Source: Verrucomicrobiota bacterium
GTDB taxonomy: Bacteria; Verrucomicrobiota; Kiritimatiellia; CAIQIC01; JAGNIJ01
Reading direction: 5' to 3'
Assembly (NCBI GenBank): GCA_022710725.1
Contig: JAKLGK010000006.1
Location: 186,001-250,000 of the forward strand
Length of the DNA stretch: 64,000 nt
Shown here: piece after piece, positions 25,456 through 34,095 of the stretch
How positions within the stretch are numbered: position 1 is the stretch's first letter
How the letters are laid out: each line of letters opens with the position of its first letter
Program-made: the position numbers and the translations under genes
Notes under the pieces: model-generated
Seen by the model: only the letters and a program-made list of their open reading frames with translations
What the model was told of the DNA's origin: nothing
The model's database searches: none

Positions 25456-26259
25456 TCAATCATGACTGAAGAGGCTGTTCTCGACAAGCCAATAGCATAC
25501 GGGCAGGCCGTGCTCGGCCTGGATCCAGCCTTCCTGCCCGCCGCTGGCGATCCGGATCCAGTTCCCGGAATGCTCCACAACCCGGCCGATGCTTCCTTCC
25601 GGCAGCGCGAAATGAGCGGTGGACCCGGCCAGCGGGGCGAACAGCGCTTCGTGGCCCTTTCCCTCCACGACGATCTCCGGCGCGCGGCACAAGCGGTCCC
25701 AGGCGAGCGCTCCCCAGGCCGCCACGAGCATCACCGCGAGCAGCGCCACCGCCAGCTTCGCCATCCAGGCCGGCCGTGAACGCGACCACAGGTAGGCGCC
25801 CGCCAGGCCGGCGGCGAGCCACCATGCGCCCACGGCGATCCAACGCCAGGTTTCCCGGCTTGCGCGGAAGAGGAAGCGCTGGGTCCCGCGCAGGGCCGGT
25901 TCGGGAACGCCGGCGGTCTGCAGCGCGTAGCGCAGGTTGGCCCGGGTGTCCGGGTCGCCCGGGTTCAACACCCAGGCGCGGCGGTAATTGACGATGGCGC
26001 GGCCGAGATCGCCCTGCCGGAAGTAGGCGTTGCCGAGGTTGAAGAAGAGCTCCTGGAACCGCAGCCCGCGCCCGCGCAGCGTCTCGTAGGCTTCAACCGC
26101 GTCCGCCAGCCGCCCCTGGTCATAGGCCTGGCCGGCTTCGAGGAACATCTGCTGCGCCTTGGCGGCCGGCCATTCGTCGGAGGGTTGGGCCGCGGCAGGG
26201 CGCGGGGCGAAGGCCAGCAACGCGGCCAGCGCGATCCGGCATGGAGCGCGGATGTCCAT
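25456..26259 (-). CDS. batE: BatE-like TPR and SH3-domain membrane protein
   Basis: The 267-residue protein has a signal peptide, a TPR region (about 30-115, with FFNLGNAYFRQGDLGRAIVNY), two membrane helices (about 140-160 and 167-185) and a C-terminal SH3-like domain (about 200-255, with GRVVEHSGNWIRIASGGQEGWI). This domain order is that of BatE in Bat operons. Its start overlaps the batD stop (TGATG). The Bat proteins form an envelope complex linked to oxygen or stress tolerance in Bacteroides and Leptospira; the molecular task is not established. Confidence 0.85.
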   Translation of the reverse strand: MDIRAPCRIALAALLAFAPRPAAAQPSDEWPAAKAQQMFLEAGQAYDQGRLADAVEAYETLRGRGLRFQELFFNLGNAYFRQGDLGRAIVNYRRAWVLNPGDPDTRANLRYALQTAGVPEPALRGTQRFLFRASRETWRWIAVGAWWLAAGLAGAYLWSRSRPAWMAKLAVALLAVMLVAAWGALAWDRLCRAPEIVVEGKGHEALFAPLAGSTAHFALPEGSIGRVVEHSGNWIRIASGGQEGWIQAEHGLPVCYWLVENSLFSHD

Positions 26260-28088
26260 CAGAGACGCACCCTTTCGCAGGCCTTGAGAATGCCGCGTAA
26301 TCCCTCGAGGCGCGCCGCGAGCAGCGCCCGGTCGCCTTCCACATGGCCCGAACCCTGTCCGTATCGCTCCCGCTCGCAGAACGCCAGGAGATCCCGCGCG
26401 CGGGCGATCCCGTCGGCCGGCAGCGCCGACTTCTCGAGCCGGGCCATGATCACATCCGGCGTGACCGCGCCCGCGGGGAGGTTGAGCCGGTTCCCGAGGT
26501 AGGCGGCCAGGGCCTCCTGCAGGGCGTCCACGAATTCGCCGCGGCGATCCCCGGCCAGGGCCTTTTCGGCGCGGTGCAGGGCGGGCCGGGCGCTGCGCGG
26601 CGCGCGGGCCCGGCGCGCGCGCGCGACGTCCCGGCTCATCTGCTCGCGCCGCCGCGCGGCCAGGAACAGGCCGAGCACCGCCAGCGCCGGCACGGCCTGG
26701 ACGCCCCAGAAGACCGCGCGGATTGACGGTGCGTTTCCCGGCCGGGGCCAGCGGGGCGGCGGCGGTTTGAGGTAGACGATGTCGCTGCCGAGGATCATCG
26801 TGCGCGCCTCGGGGACATCGGCCGCCGCCTGGATGACGCGCCCCGCGCCGTTGGTCGCGGGGTGGACGACCAGGTCGAACGGCCCGCGCGTGACAGTCTC
26901 GTACCGGCCGAGCTCCGGGTCGAAATACGAAAAGGAGAGCGCGGGGAGCTGGGCGTTGGTGTCCGACCGCGGGATGACGACCTGCTCGTAGAGCACCCGC
27001 CCGCCGGAGCGGGCGCCGTCGATGTCCCGGGACACCTGCCGCGGTTCGTACAGGCGGAAATCCGGGCCGGCGGCGATCGCGGGCGGCGAGATGTTCTCGA
27101 TGTTGCCCACGCCGCCGATCTGCATGGACAACGTGACCGGCTCGCCGGCGCTGACCTCGGTCGGCTTCACCTGGACATCGAACGCAAAGCGGCCGACGGC
27201 CCCGGCGAACCCGGGCACGCCGTCGGCGGGGGGCAGGGGTTGCACGTTCAGGACCACGGGCTCCGCCCGCAGGTCCACGGCCTGCGTCTGGTAGCGGCCC
27301 ATGAACGGATTGCCGAACGGATCGTTGAACAAGTCGTCGAACGGCGACATCCGGCGGCGGTCGCGCGGCACCACGACCTGCACGCGGATATTCGGCTCAA
27401 GCGTGAACGCGCCCGCCGTCAGGGCCTGCGCCTTGCAGCGGAACCGGCGCACGTCGTAGATCTGGTTGCGGACCACCTCGCGGGTCGAACCCATCTCCTG
27501 GAAGGGGGGCAGGCTCAATCCCGAGGCCGGCATGTTGCCCAGCTCGACATCCCGCCCGAGGGTGATGTTGCGCGAGTAGATGCAAAGGACCACGTCGAAC
27601 ACCTGCTGGATGTACACGTTCGTCGGCTGCGCGGAGATCGTCGCGAAGAGCAGGTCGGCGATCGGCGAACCGCCGCCGTCCGAGGTCGCCGCCGCTCCCT
27701 GGTCCACCGCCTCCAGCTCGACTGCGGGGATGTCCATCCGTTGACCCTCGGCCTCGTAGGCGATCGGCCCGATGGAGAACTTGCCGGCCTGCAGCGGCAG
27801 CACCCGGAAGCGGAAGCTCACGGAGCTATCCTGGCCGCCGGGACCCATGGACCAGCTCCGCTCCGTGCCGACGGGGCTGATCTGCAGGCCCGGGACGGCG
27901 GGCAGCGAGGGGGGCGGGGGATTGTCCAGGCCGTGGACGGTCATGTTGCAGATCGCGGATTCGCCGACGGACACAGCGCGCGGGTTGACATCCATATCCG
28001 CTGTGACAGCGAAGGCTGCCTGCCCGGCCGCCGCGGCCAGGGCCGCGCCGCCGATCAACGCCGCTCGAATGGATCCCCGTCGAGCCAT
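26259..28088 (-). CDS. batD: BatD family protein
   Basis: The 609-residue protein is BatD-like: signal peptide (1 to ~27), several Ig-like beta domains (ADMDVNPRAVSVGESAICNMTV, QPTNVYIQQVFDVVLCIYSRN, VQVKPTEVSAGEPVTLSMQIGG), one membrane helix near 460-480 and a helical cytoplasmic tail with LHRAEKALAGDRRGEFVDALQEALAAYLGNR. It is exposed to the periplasm and tethered in the inner membrane. I chose the ATG at 28088 over a TTG at 28100. It follows batC with a 5-bp gap and overlaps batE. Confidence 0.88.
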   Translation of the reverse strand: MARRGSIRAALIGGAALAAAAGQAAFAVTADMDVNPRAVSVGESAICNMTVHGLDNPPPPSLPAVPGLQISPVGTERSWSMGPGGQDSSVSFRFRVLPLQAGKFSIGPIAYEAEGQRMDIPAVELEAVDQGAAATSDGGGSPIADLLFATISAQPTNVYIQQVFDVVLCIYSRNITLGRDVELGNMPASGLSLPPFQEMGSTREVVRNQIYDVRRFRCKAQALTAGAFTLEPNIRVQVVVPRDRRRMSPFDDLFNDPFGNPFMGRYQTQAVDLRAEPVVLNVQPLPPADGVPGFAGAVGRFAFDVQVKPTEVSAGEPVTLSMQIGGVGNIENISPPAIAAGPDFRLYEPRQVSRDIDGARSGGRVLYEQVVIPRSDTNAQLPALSFSYFDPELGRYETVTRGPFDLVVHPATNGAGRVIQAAADVPEARTMILGSDIVYLKPPPPRWPRPGNAPSIRAVFWGVQAVPALAVLGLFLAARRREQMSRDVARARRARAPRSARPALHRAEKALAGDRRGEFVDALQEALAAYLGNRLNLPAGAVTPDVIMARLEKSALPADGIARARDLLAFCERERYGQGSGHVEGDRALLAARLEGLRGILKACERVRL

Positions 28089-28093
28089 GCCTT

Positions 28094-28963
28094 CTACCAA
28101 TCCTTATCCACGGGCACCGGGCGCCCCATGATAACCTGCAACTTGTCCCGGTACGACTGCTCTTCCTGCTTCATCCTGTCAAGCAGCAGGCGCGCCTCCT
28201 CGGGCGTCATCTGCTCGGCCGGCGTCGGTTCCGGCTTCGCGGCCTGCTCCTGCTTCTGCTCTTGCCCCTGCTTCTTCTCTTGCTCCTGCTCTTGCTCTTG
28301 TTCCTGCTCTTGCTCTTGCTCCTGCTCCTTCTCCTTCTGCTCCTGCTCTTTCTTATCCTGCTGCTGCGGCTGGTCTTTTTGCTGCTTCTGCTGTTGTTGT
28401 TGCTGCATCTGCTGGATCTTTTCCTTCAACTGCAGCGCCAGTTCGTAATTGGCCTTGGCGTCTTCGTCGGCCGGATCCAGGAACATCGCGCGCTCGTACA
28501 TCTTGAGTGATTCCTCGACGGCCTGGCCGGCCGTGTCCAGGCCGGGGGCCTGGGGCGCCGTCGGCGGGGTCGTTGCGGCCGGGGGCGCGGCGGGCAGCGG
28601 CATGGCCGGGCCGGGGGCGGAGGCCGCCGCCTCCGCGAGCCGGTAGAGCGAGTTCCCCCGGTTGTAGAAGGCCCGGCCCTGGAGTCCGAGGTCCGGGGAG
28701 CGCAGGGCGTCCTGGTACCGCTGCGAGGCCTCGTCGGCGCGGTCGAGCTGCAGGAGCGCGTTGGCGGCGTTGTATGCCGGAACGGCGGCGTCCAGCTCGT
28801 TGGTCGCCGCGCCCGCCGCCGCGCCCTCGAACTGCTGCAGGGCGGACTCGTACTGCTTCTGCTCGTATTCCCTCAACCCGGCGCGCAGCTGCGCCCGGGG
28901 ATCGTCGGCCGCGCCGGCGCGCAGCGCGGAGAGAAGCAGGGAGGCCAGGAGGATATTCTTCAT
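28094..28963 (-). CDS. batC: BatC-like TPR protein with long Gln/Glu/Lys tract
   Basis: The 289-residue exported protein has a signal peptide (1-18), TPRs (about 20-115 and 155-180; LREYEQKQYESALQQFEGAA, SLKMYERAMFLDPADEDAKANYE) and then about 55 residues made almost only of Gln, Glu and Lys, with many successive Glu-Gln pairs. The DNA of this tract is a GAGCAA/GAGCAG-type hexanucleotide repeat. BatC proteins have TPRs and a charged low-complexity region, so the family match is sound, but the tract is extreme. It overlaps batB by 4 bp. Confidence 0.85.
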   Translation of the reverse strand: MKNILLASLLLSALRAGAADDPRAQLRAGLREYEQKQYESALQQFEGAAAGAATNELDAAVPAYNAANALLQLDRADEASQRYQDALRSPDLGLQGRAFYNRGNSLYRLAEAAASAPGPAMPLPAAPPAATTPPTAPQAPGLDTAGQAVEESLKMYERAMFLDPADEDAKANYELALQLKEKIQQMQQQQQQKQQKDQPQQQDKKEQEQKEKEQEQEQEQEQEQEQEQEKKQGQEQKQEQAAKPEPTPAEQMTPEEARLLLDRMKQEEQSYRDKLQVIMGRPVPVDKDW

Positions 28964-29979
28964 GCCGGCCGCTCCTTTCCCCGTCTCGGCCGCTCGCGGA
29001 GCAGGCTCTCCGCCGCCAGCAGGATGAAGGCCCCGCCAAGCGCCCAGGGGAACCGGTCCTCGTGCATCCGGACCATGCGGCCCTCGTGCTCGTCGCGGCG
29101 GAGTTCCGAGAGCCCCTTCTCGTAAATCCGGTCCAAGCCGAAATCCTCCGCCGTGGAGCGCACGTACATGCCGCCGGTCTCCACCGCCAACCGTGCCAGC
29201 AGGTCCTCGTTCAGGCTGGATTTCACCACGCGATTCTCGCGGTCCTTGAGAAACGCCGACGACCCGCTGCCGTCGGGCGCGGGGATCAGTTCACCCTCCA
29301 GCGTGCCCACGCCGACCGCGAAAACGCGGATCCCGCGCTTCTTCAACTCGGGAACCATCGCGAGGGGCTTCCCCTCGTGATCCTCGCCGTCCGTGATGAG
29401 GATGAGGGCGCGGTCGGAGCCGGCATCCTCCTCGAAGCTGTCCATCGCGGTGCGCAGGGCCTGGGCGATGGCCGTGCCGCCGCGGGGGATGAGCCCGACG
29501 TACACGTCGTCCAGCGTCATGAGGAAGGCGGGGTAGTCGATCGTCAGCGGGCATTGCAGGAAGGCGCTTCCGGCGAACGCGACGAGGCCCACGCGGTCGC
29601 CGCGCAGTTGCCGGAGGAGGTCGCGGATGCCCCACTTGGCCTGTTGCAGGCGGTTGGGCTTGATGTCCTCGGCCAGCATGCTCTTCGACGTGTCCAGCAC
29701 CACCAGCACGTCGAGGCCTCGCCGGCGGACTTCCTCCCAGCGCGTGCCCCACTGGGGCCGCGCCAGGGCCGCCAGCATCAGGGCCAGGGCCCCGAGCCAG
29801 GCGAGGTGCCGCGTCCGCACGCGCTGCGGGTTCCGGCCGGGCGCCAGCAGGGCGAACTGCGAGCCGTCGACCAGCCGGGCCAGCCGCCGCTCGCGGCGGC
29901 GGAGCAGGAAGAAGACCAGCCACGCCGCGGGCAGGAGCAGGGCGAGCAAAAACAGCAGCTCTGGCGCTCCCCATTTCAT
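28960..29979 (-). CDS. batB: BatB, VWA-domain membrane protein
   Basis: The 339-residue protein has two N-terminal membrane helices, a von Willebrand factor A domain (about 90-290) with a complete MIDAS start DTSKSM and ILITDGEDHEGK, and a C-terminal helix (about 310-328). Bat VWA domains face the periplasm and bind divalent metal. It is translationally coupled to batA (the ATG overlaps the batA stop) and overlaps batC by 4 bp. Confidence 0.9.
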   Translation of the reverse strand: MKWGAPELLFLLALLLPAAWLVFFLLRRRERRLARLVDGSQFALLAPGRNPQRVRTRHLAWLGALALMLAALARPQWGTRWEEVRRRGLDVLVVLDTSKSMLAEDIKPNRLQQAKWGIRDLLRQLRGDRVGLVAFAGSAFLQCPLTIDYPAFLMTLDDVYVGLIPRGGTAIAQALRTAMDSFEEDAGSDRALILITDGEDHEGKPLAMVPELKKRGIRVFAVGVGTLEGELIPAPDGSGSSAFLKDRENRVVKSSLNEDLLARLAVETGGMYVRSTAEDFGLDRIYEKGLSELRRDEHEGRMVRMHEDRFPWALGGAFILLAAESLLRERPRRGKERPA

Positions 29980-30974
29980 CACGGCGCCGCCTCCAGCCTC
30001 GCGAGCCCGAGGAGCCGCTCCAGCCCCAGCAGGACCAGGGCCGCGATGACCCACGGCATGAACCGCTCCTCGAACCGCGTGTAGTGCTCGACGTCCACCT
30101 CGGTTTTCTCCATCTCGTCGATCTGCCGGTACACGTCGTCCAGCCCCTTGAAATTCCGGGCCCGGAAGTACAGGCCGCCTGTCGTTTCCGCGACGTATTT
30201 CAGCATGGGCTCGTCGATGTCCGAGGGCTGGAAGGCATACTGCCGTCCGCCGAAGGGGCTGGAGATCGGCACGGGGGCGGGTTCGTCGCCGCCGGCGCCG
30301 ACGGTGTAGACCTTGATGCCCATGGCGCGCGCCGCCTCGGCGGCGTTCTCCGGGCTCAACACGCCGCGGTTGTTCATGCCGTCGGTCAGCAGCACGACGA
30401 CCTTGCTCCTGGCCTTGCTGTCGCGTAGCCGGTTGATCGCGGCGGCAATGGCGTCGCCGATGGCCGTGCCGTCCTCCACCATGCCCGTCTCCAGCCGTCC
30501 CATCTGCTGCACCAGCCAGCCGTGGTCCAGCGTCAGCGGCGCGAGGGTGTACGGCATGGCGGCGAAGGCGACGATCCCGATCCGGTCGTCCGGCCGCGCC
30601 TGGATGAACGCCTCCATGACCGCCTTGGCGGCGTCGAGCCGGTTCATCGTGCGCGTGGCGGTGGAGAGGTCCTCGGCGCGCATGGACGTCGAGACGTCCG
30701 AGAGCAGCACGATGTCCACGCCTTCGGTCCGCACGCGGCTCTCGGCCAGCCCCCGGCGCGGGCGGGCGAGGGCGACGACCAGGCAGAACAGGGCGAGGGC
30801 GTACAGGACGGGCAGGGCCCAGCGGGCGCGCACCGCCCAGGAAACGGGAAGGCGCCCCAGCGCCCGGCCGTCGCTGAACTGCAGGGTGGGCCGCCGCGCG
30901 CGTCCATGCCGCCACCAGACGAGTCCCGGCACGAGCAGGAGCAGCAGGAGAAACCACGGGTGCTGGAGGCTCAT
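29979..30974 (-). CDS. batA: BatA, VWA-domain membrane protein
   Basis: The 331-residue protein has the BatA layout: N-terminal helices (HPWFLLLLLLVPGLVWW and WALPVLYALALFCLVVALA), a VWA domain with the MIDAS start SDVSTSM, TAIGDAIAAAINRL and VVLLTDGMNNRG, and a C-terminal helix. It is paralogous to batB. Both ends overlap neighbours by 1-4 bp, giving one tight operon. Confidence 0.9.
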   Translation of the reverse strand: MSLQHPWFLLLLLLVPGLVWWRHGRARRPTLQFSDGRALGRLPVSWAVRARWALPVLYALALFCLVVALARPRRGLAESRVRTEGVDIVLLSDVSTSMRAEDLSTATRTMNRLDAAKAVMEAFIQARPDDRIGIVAFAAMPYTLAPLTLDHGWLVQQMGRLETGMVEDGTAIGDAIAAAINRLRDSKARSKVVVLLTDGMNNRGVLSPENAAEAARAMGIKVYTVGAGGDEPAPVPISSPFGGRQYAFQPSDIDEPMLKYVAETTGGLYFRARNFKGLDDVYRQIDEMEKTEVDVEHYTRFEERFMPWVIAALVLLGLERLLGLARLEAAP

Positions 30975-31939
30975 GCCGGGCCTCCCTGCGTCGCCGGGGC
31001 GGGGCGGGTTTCCACGACCAGCTTTTCAGCCGACGCGAAGGCGGCGTTCATCTCCGGAATACCCGGCGCGAAACGGGCGAACTTGACGAGGTCGCTCTGC
31101 TCCAGGAAATCCCGGACCAGCGCCTGGTGCGCCGCGGAAAGCAGGCCCGAGACCGACGCCTCGCGGATGAATTCCTCGGTGGTCCGCTCGGGGGCCCGCA
31201 GGCCGAAGCGGCTTTCCAGGTAGCGCCTCGCGATGCCGGTCAGTTCGACATAGAACGGCTCGATCTCCGCCTTTTCGATCAGCCCCCGCTCCTTAAGCCG
31301 CTGGAGTGCCCGGAGCGCGATCGCGTCCGCCGGCTCGGGCGGCGGGTAGTGGAGGATGGTACGCGGCCGGCGGAGGGCCCGCGCGGTGACCAGGCCCAGG
31401 GCCAGGGCGACCAGCGCCACGGCGGCGAGGGCGGCGGCCCACCACGGGAAAGGGGCGGGCCAGCGGGCCGGGCCCTTGATGCCGCGCAGTTCGGCGTTTT
31501 CGTTCGTCAGGACGCTGTCCACGCGGAACCGCACGCCGGGAAACGGCTCCACGTGTTTCGTGCCGTCGGCCAGCACGAAGGCCACCTCGCCGGTGGACAC
31601 GACGTGCTCGCCGAGCGCCAGGGAGGTCAGGCGGTATGTCGCGCGGCTCAAGACGCGGCCGTCGGCCAGCGGCTCGCTGCCCTGCCGCTGCTCGCGGACC
31701 ACGATCTCCGCCTCCCGGTCCACGCGCGGCGGTTCCCATCGGCTCCCGGCGGGGTGCGCCGCGGTCAGGGTCAGTTCCGCGACGTCCCCGACGCGCAGGA
31801 CATTGGTGCTCAAGGCGGCCTGGACGGCGAAATCGGGCAGGTCCGATTTCGCGGGCCGGGAGCGGGGCCCGCAGGACGGGCCGGCCACTGCCGCGAACAG
31901 CAGCAGCCCGGAAAGGCCGACTCGGGAATTCCTTCTCAT
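30971..31939 (-). CDS. single-pass protein of the bat operon (DUF4381-like)
   Basis: The 322-residue protein has an N-terminal signal or lipoprotein-type segment (FAAVAGPSCGP), a beta-rich periplasmic domain (about 35-155), one strong membrane helix (WWAAALAAVALVALALGLV, about 170-190) and a helical C-terminus (IEPFYVELTGIARRYLESRFGL) resembling the DUF4381/BatX-type proteins found between the DUF58 gene and batA. It overlaps both neighbours by 4 bp. The specific family name is inferred from position and layout. Confidence 0.7.
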   Translation of the reverse strand: MRRNSRVGLSGLLLFAAVAGPSCGPRSRPAKSDLPDFAVQAALSTNVLRVGDVAELTLTAAHPAGSRWEPPRVDREAEIVVREQRQGSEPLADGRVLSRATYRLTSLALGEHVVSTGEVAFVLADGTKHVEPFPGVRFRVDSVLTNENAELRGIKGPARWPAPFPWWAAALAAVALVALALGLVTARALRRPRTILHYPPPEPADAIALRALQRLKERGLIEKAEIEPFYVELTGIARRYLESRFGLRAPERTTEEFIREASVSGLLSAAHQALVRDFLEQSDLVKFARFAPGIPEMNAAFASAEKLVVETRPAPATQGGPA

Positions 31940-32820
31940 GTCCGGAATCGCCGCTCCCTCGTTTGGAAAAACTTCATCAGTTCCCGCTCGTATGGCTCGC
32001 CCGCGTGCACCTCCACGGCGTCGACGCCGCAGCCGCGCAGCAGCGACAATGCCTGCTTCCGGCGGTCCTGTTGGAGTTCCGCAAAGCTCCGCCGGACGGC
32101 CGAGGACGACGTATCCGCGAGGTACACCCGGCCCGTCTCGGCATCCCGCCATTCCACGAGGCCGGCCGAGGGCCAGGCCCGCTCGCGACGGTCGCCGACG
32201 AGCAGCGCGATGAGATCATGCCGCCGCGCCGTGACCGACAGCGCCGGCTTGAGATCCTCGTCGCTCACGAAGTCGCTGATGAGGAACGAGACCGTCTTGC
32301 GGGCCATGACGTGGTTGAGGAAATCGAGGGCGGGAACCAGGCGCGTGCCGCGGCGTTTCGGCTGGAAGTACAGCGCCTCGCGGATGACCCGCAGCACGTG
32401 CGAGACGCCCTTGCGCGGTGCGACGTACCCCTCGACCTCGTCGGAGAACAGGACCAGCCCGACCCGGTCGTGGTTCTGGATCGCCGCGAACGCGAGCACG
32501 GCGGCCAACTCGGCGGCCAGGTCCTTCTTGAGCTGCGCCGTGCTGCCGAAGAGGTTCGACGCGCTGATGTCGAGCAGCAGCATGACGGTCAGCTCGCGCT
32601 CCTCCGTGAATTTCTTGACGAACGGATGGCCCATGCGCGCCGTGACGTTCCAGTCGATCGAGCGGATGTCGTCGCCCGGCACGTACTCGCGGACCTCCTG
32701 GAACTCCATGCCCCGGCCCTTGAACACGCTGTGGTATTCCCCGGCGAACACGTCGGAGACTTTGTGGCGCGTCCGGATCTGGATCTGCCGGACCTTCTTG
32801 ATGATCTCTTTCGGGATCAT
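31936..32820 (-). CDS. DUF58 domain protein of the MoxR/Bat system
   Basis: The 294-residue cytoplasmic protein carries the DUF58 signature (SVFKGRGMEFQEVREYVPGDDIRSIDWNVTARMGHPFVKKF) followed by a VWA-like domain (LTVMLLLDISASNLFGS, an incomplete MIDAS, and VGLVLFSDEVEGYV). DUF58 proteins nearly always sit next to a MoxR ATPase and are thought to be its substrate or adaptor. It is separated from moxR by a 130-bp gap that holds a hairpin repeat. Confidence 0.92.
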   Translation of the reverse strand: MIPKEIIKKVRQIQIRTRHKVSDVFAGEYHSVFKGRGMEFQEVREYVPGDDIRSIDWNVTARMGHPFVKKFTEERELTVMLLLDISASNLFGSTAQLKKDLAAELAAVLAFAAIQNHDRVGLVLFSDEVEGYVAPRKGVSHVLRVIREALYFQPKRRGTRLVPALDFLNHVMARKTVSFLISDFVSDEDLKPALSVTARRHDLIALLVGDRRERAWPSAGLVEWRDAETGRVYLADTSSSAVRRSFAELQQDRRKQALSLLRGCGVDAVEVHAGEPYERELMKFFQTRERRFRT

Positions 32821-32843
32821 GGCGGCATCGCTTCAAAAAAAAT

Positions 32844-32940
32844 GAACCACGGAGGTCGCAGAGGCCGCAGAGGGAAACGAAAGTCCTTGCTCCGCAAAGC
32901 CCAGCGGTCGCCTCCGCGCCCTCTGTGTCCTCTGTGGTTC
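32844..32940. repeat. imperfect inverted repeat (ACCACGGAGG type) between moxR and the DUF58 gene
   Basis: Two 30-nt arms, at about 32844-32873 and 32911-32940, start GAACCAC and end GTGGTTC and pair at 25 of 30 positions. Elements of the type AACCACAGAGGACACAGAGG are widespread as intergenic hairpins in uncultured bacteria. Transcribed in either direction it gives a long hairpin, which could tune mRNA levels of moxR versus the bat genes. Confidence 0.75.
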
Positions 32941-32950
32941 ATGTTCCGGA

Positions 32951-33940
32951 TCACGGCACCGGTAGTTCATTTAATATTTTCGCGATCACGTCGTCCGAGT
33001 TCATCTCCTCGGCCTCGGCCTCGTAGGACACGATGACGCGGTGGCGCAGGACGTCCGGCGCCACGGATTTCACGTCCTGCGGCGTCACGTAACCCCGGCC
33101 CGAGAGGAAGGCGTGGGCGCGGGCGGCGACGGTCAGGTAGATCGTCGCGCGCGGCGACGCGCCGTAGCGGATGAACTCCTTCAACGCGAGCTTGTACTTT
33201 TCCGGCTCGCGCGTGGCGAAGACGATGCTCAGGATGTAGTCCTTGATCTTGTCGTCCACGTAGATGTCGTCCACGACCTGCTGCGCCTGGAGGATCGCCT
33301 CGGGCTTCACGGCGGGACGAACGTCGAACTGCTTGTTGGTCACGGCCATGGCGTCGAGGATGCGGCGCTCCTCCTCGATGGAGGGGTAGGTGATCCGCAG
33401 CTTCAGCATGAACCGGTCCACCTGCGCCTCGGGCAGGGGATAGGTGCCTTCCTGCTCGATGGGATTCTCCGTTGCGAGCACCAGGAAGGGCTTCGGCAGC
33501 GGGAAGGTATCCTGGCCGATCGTCACCTGGCGCTCCTGCATGGCCTCCAGCAGCGCGCTCTGCACCTTGGCCGGCGCGCGGTTGATTTCGTCGGCCAGGA
33601 TGATATGGGCGAAGACCGGGCCCTTCTTCGTGGCGAAGGAGCCTTCCTTGGGATTGTACACCAGCGTGCCGACCAGATCGGCGGGGAGGAGGTCGGGCGT
33701 AAACTGGATACGTTGGAACGACATGTCCAGCGCGGCAGCCAGGGTCTTCACGGAGAGCGTCTTGGCCAGGCCCGGCACGCCCTCCAGCAGGATATGCCCG
33801 TTGGCCAGCAGGCCGACGATCAGGCGGTCCACCAGGTATTTCTGGCCGATGATGACCTTCTCGATCTCGCTGCGGAGACCCGCGATAAACTGGCTCTCCT
33901 GCTTCACCCGCTCGTTGATGATGCCGATACCCGTATTCAT
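32951..33940 (-). CDS. MoxR-family AAA+ ATPase
   Basis: The 329-residue ATPase has Walker A GVPGLAKT, Walker B ILADEINRAPAKVQSALLEAM, sensor region VLATENPIEQEGTYPLPEAQVDRFMLK and the MoxR C-terminal lid (YVTPQDVKSVAPDVLRHRV). MoxR proteins act as chaperone-like ATPases that load metals or assemble partner complexes, here most likely the Bat/VWA proteins downstream. It is the first gene of the moxR-DUF58-batABCDE series. Confidence 0.93.
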   Translation of the reverse strand: MNTGIGIINERVKQESQFIAGLRSEIEKVIIGQKYLVDRLIVGLLANGHILLEGVPGLAKTLSVKTLAAALDMSFQRIQFTPDLLPADLVGTLVYNPKEGSFATKKGPVFAHIILADEINRAPAKVQSALLEAMQERQVTIGQDTFPLPKPFLVLATENPIEQEGTYPLPEAQVDRFMLKLRITYPSIEEERRILDAMAVTNKQFDVRPAVKPEAILQAQQVVDDIYVDDKIKDYILSIVFATREPEKYKLALKEFIRYGASPRATIYLTVAARAHAFLSGRGYVTPQDVKSVAPDVLRHRVIVSYEAEAEEMNSDDVIAKILNELPVP

Positions 33941-34018
33941 AGATAGAGTTCTCCTTCCCTATGCGAAACGCACGATATAGTAAGACCGTCCGCGAGGCAA
34001 AAAGTTCAAGAAAAAGAG

Positions 34019-34095
34019 AACCACGAAACACGCGAAATACACGAAAAAAAGAACCGGGCTACTTCCCTTTCGCGTTTTTTGTGTCTTTCGTGGTT
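34019..34095. repeat. imperfect inverted repeat (ACCACGAA type) overlapping the 3' end of trmL
   Basis: Left arm AACCACGAAACACGCG (from 34019) and right arm CTTTCGTGGTT (ending 34095) form a hairpin rich in A/T tracts. It is a second member of the ACCACGAA-GACAC family. The right arm encodes the last ~12 residues of TrmL. Confidence 0.7.

Noticed and set aside
28262..28510. 82-residue poly-leucine protein on the plus strand
   Set aside because: It is the antisense reading of the Glu/Gln tract of batC (CTTGCTC repeats give Leu), with no support as a gene.
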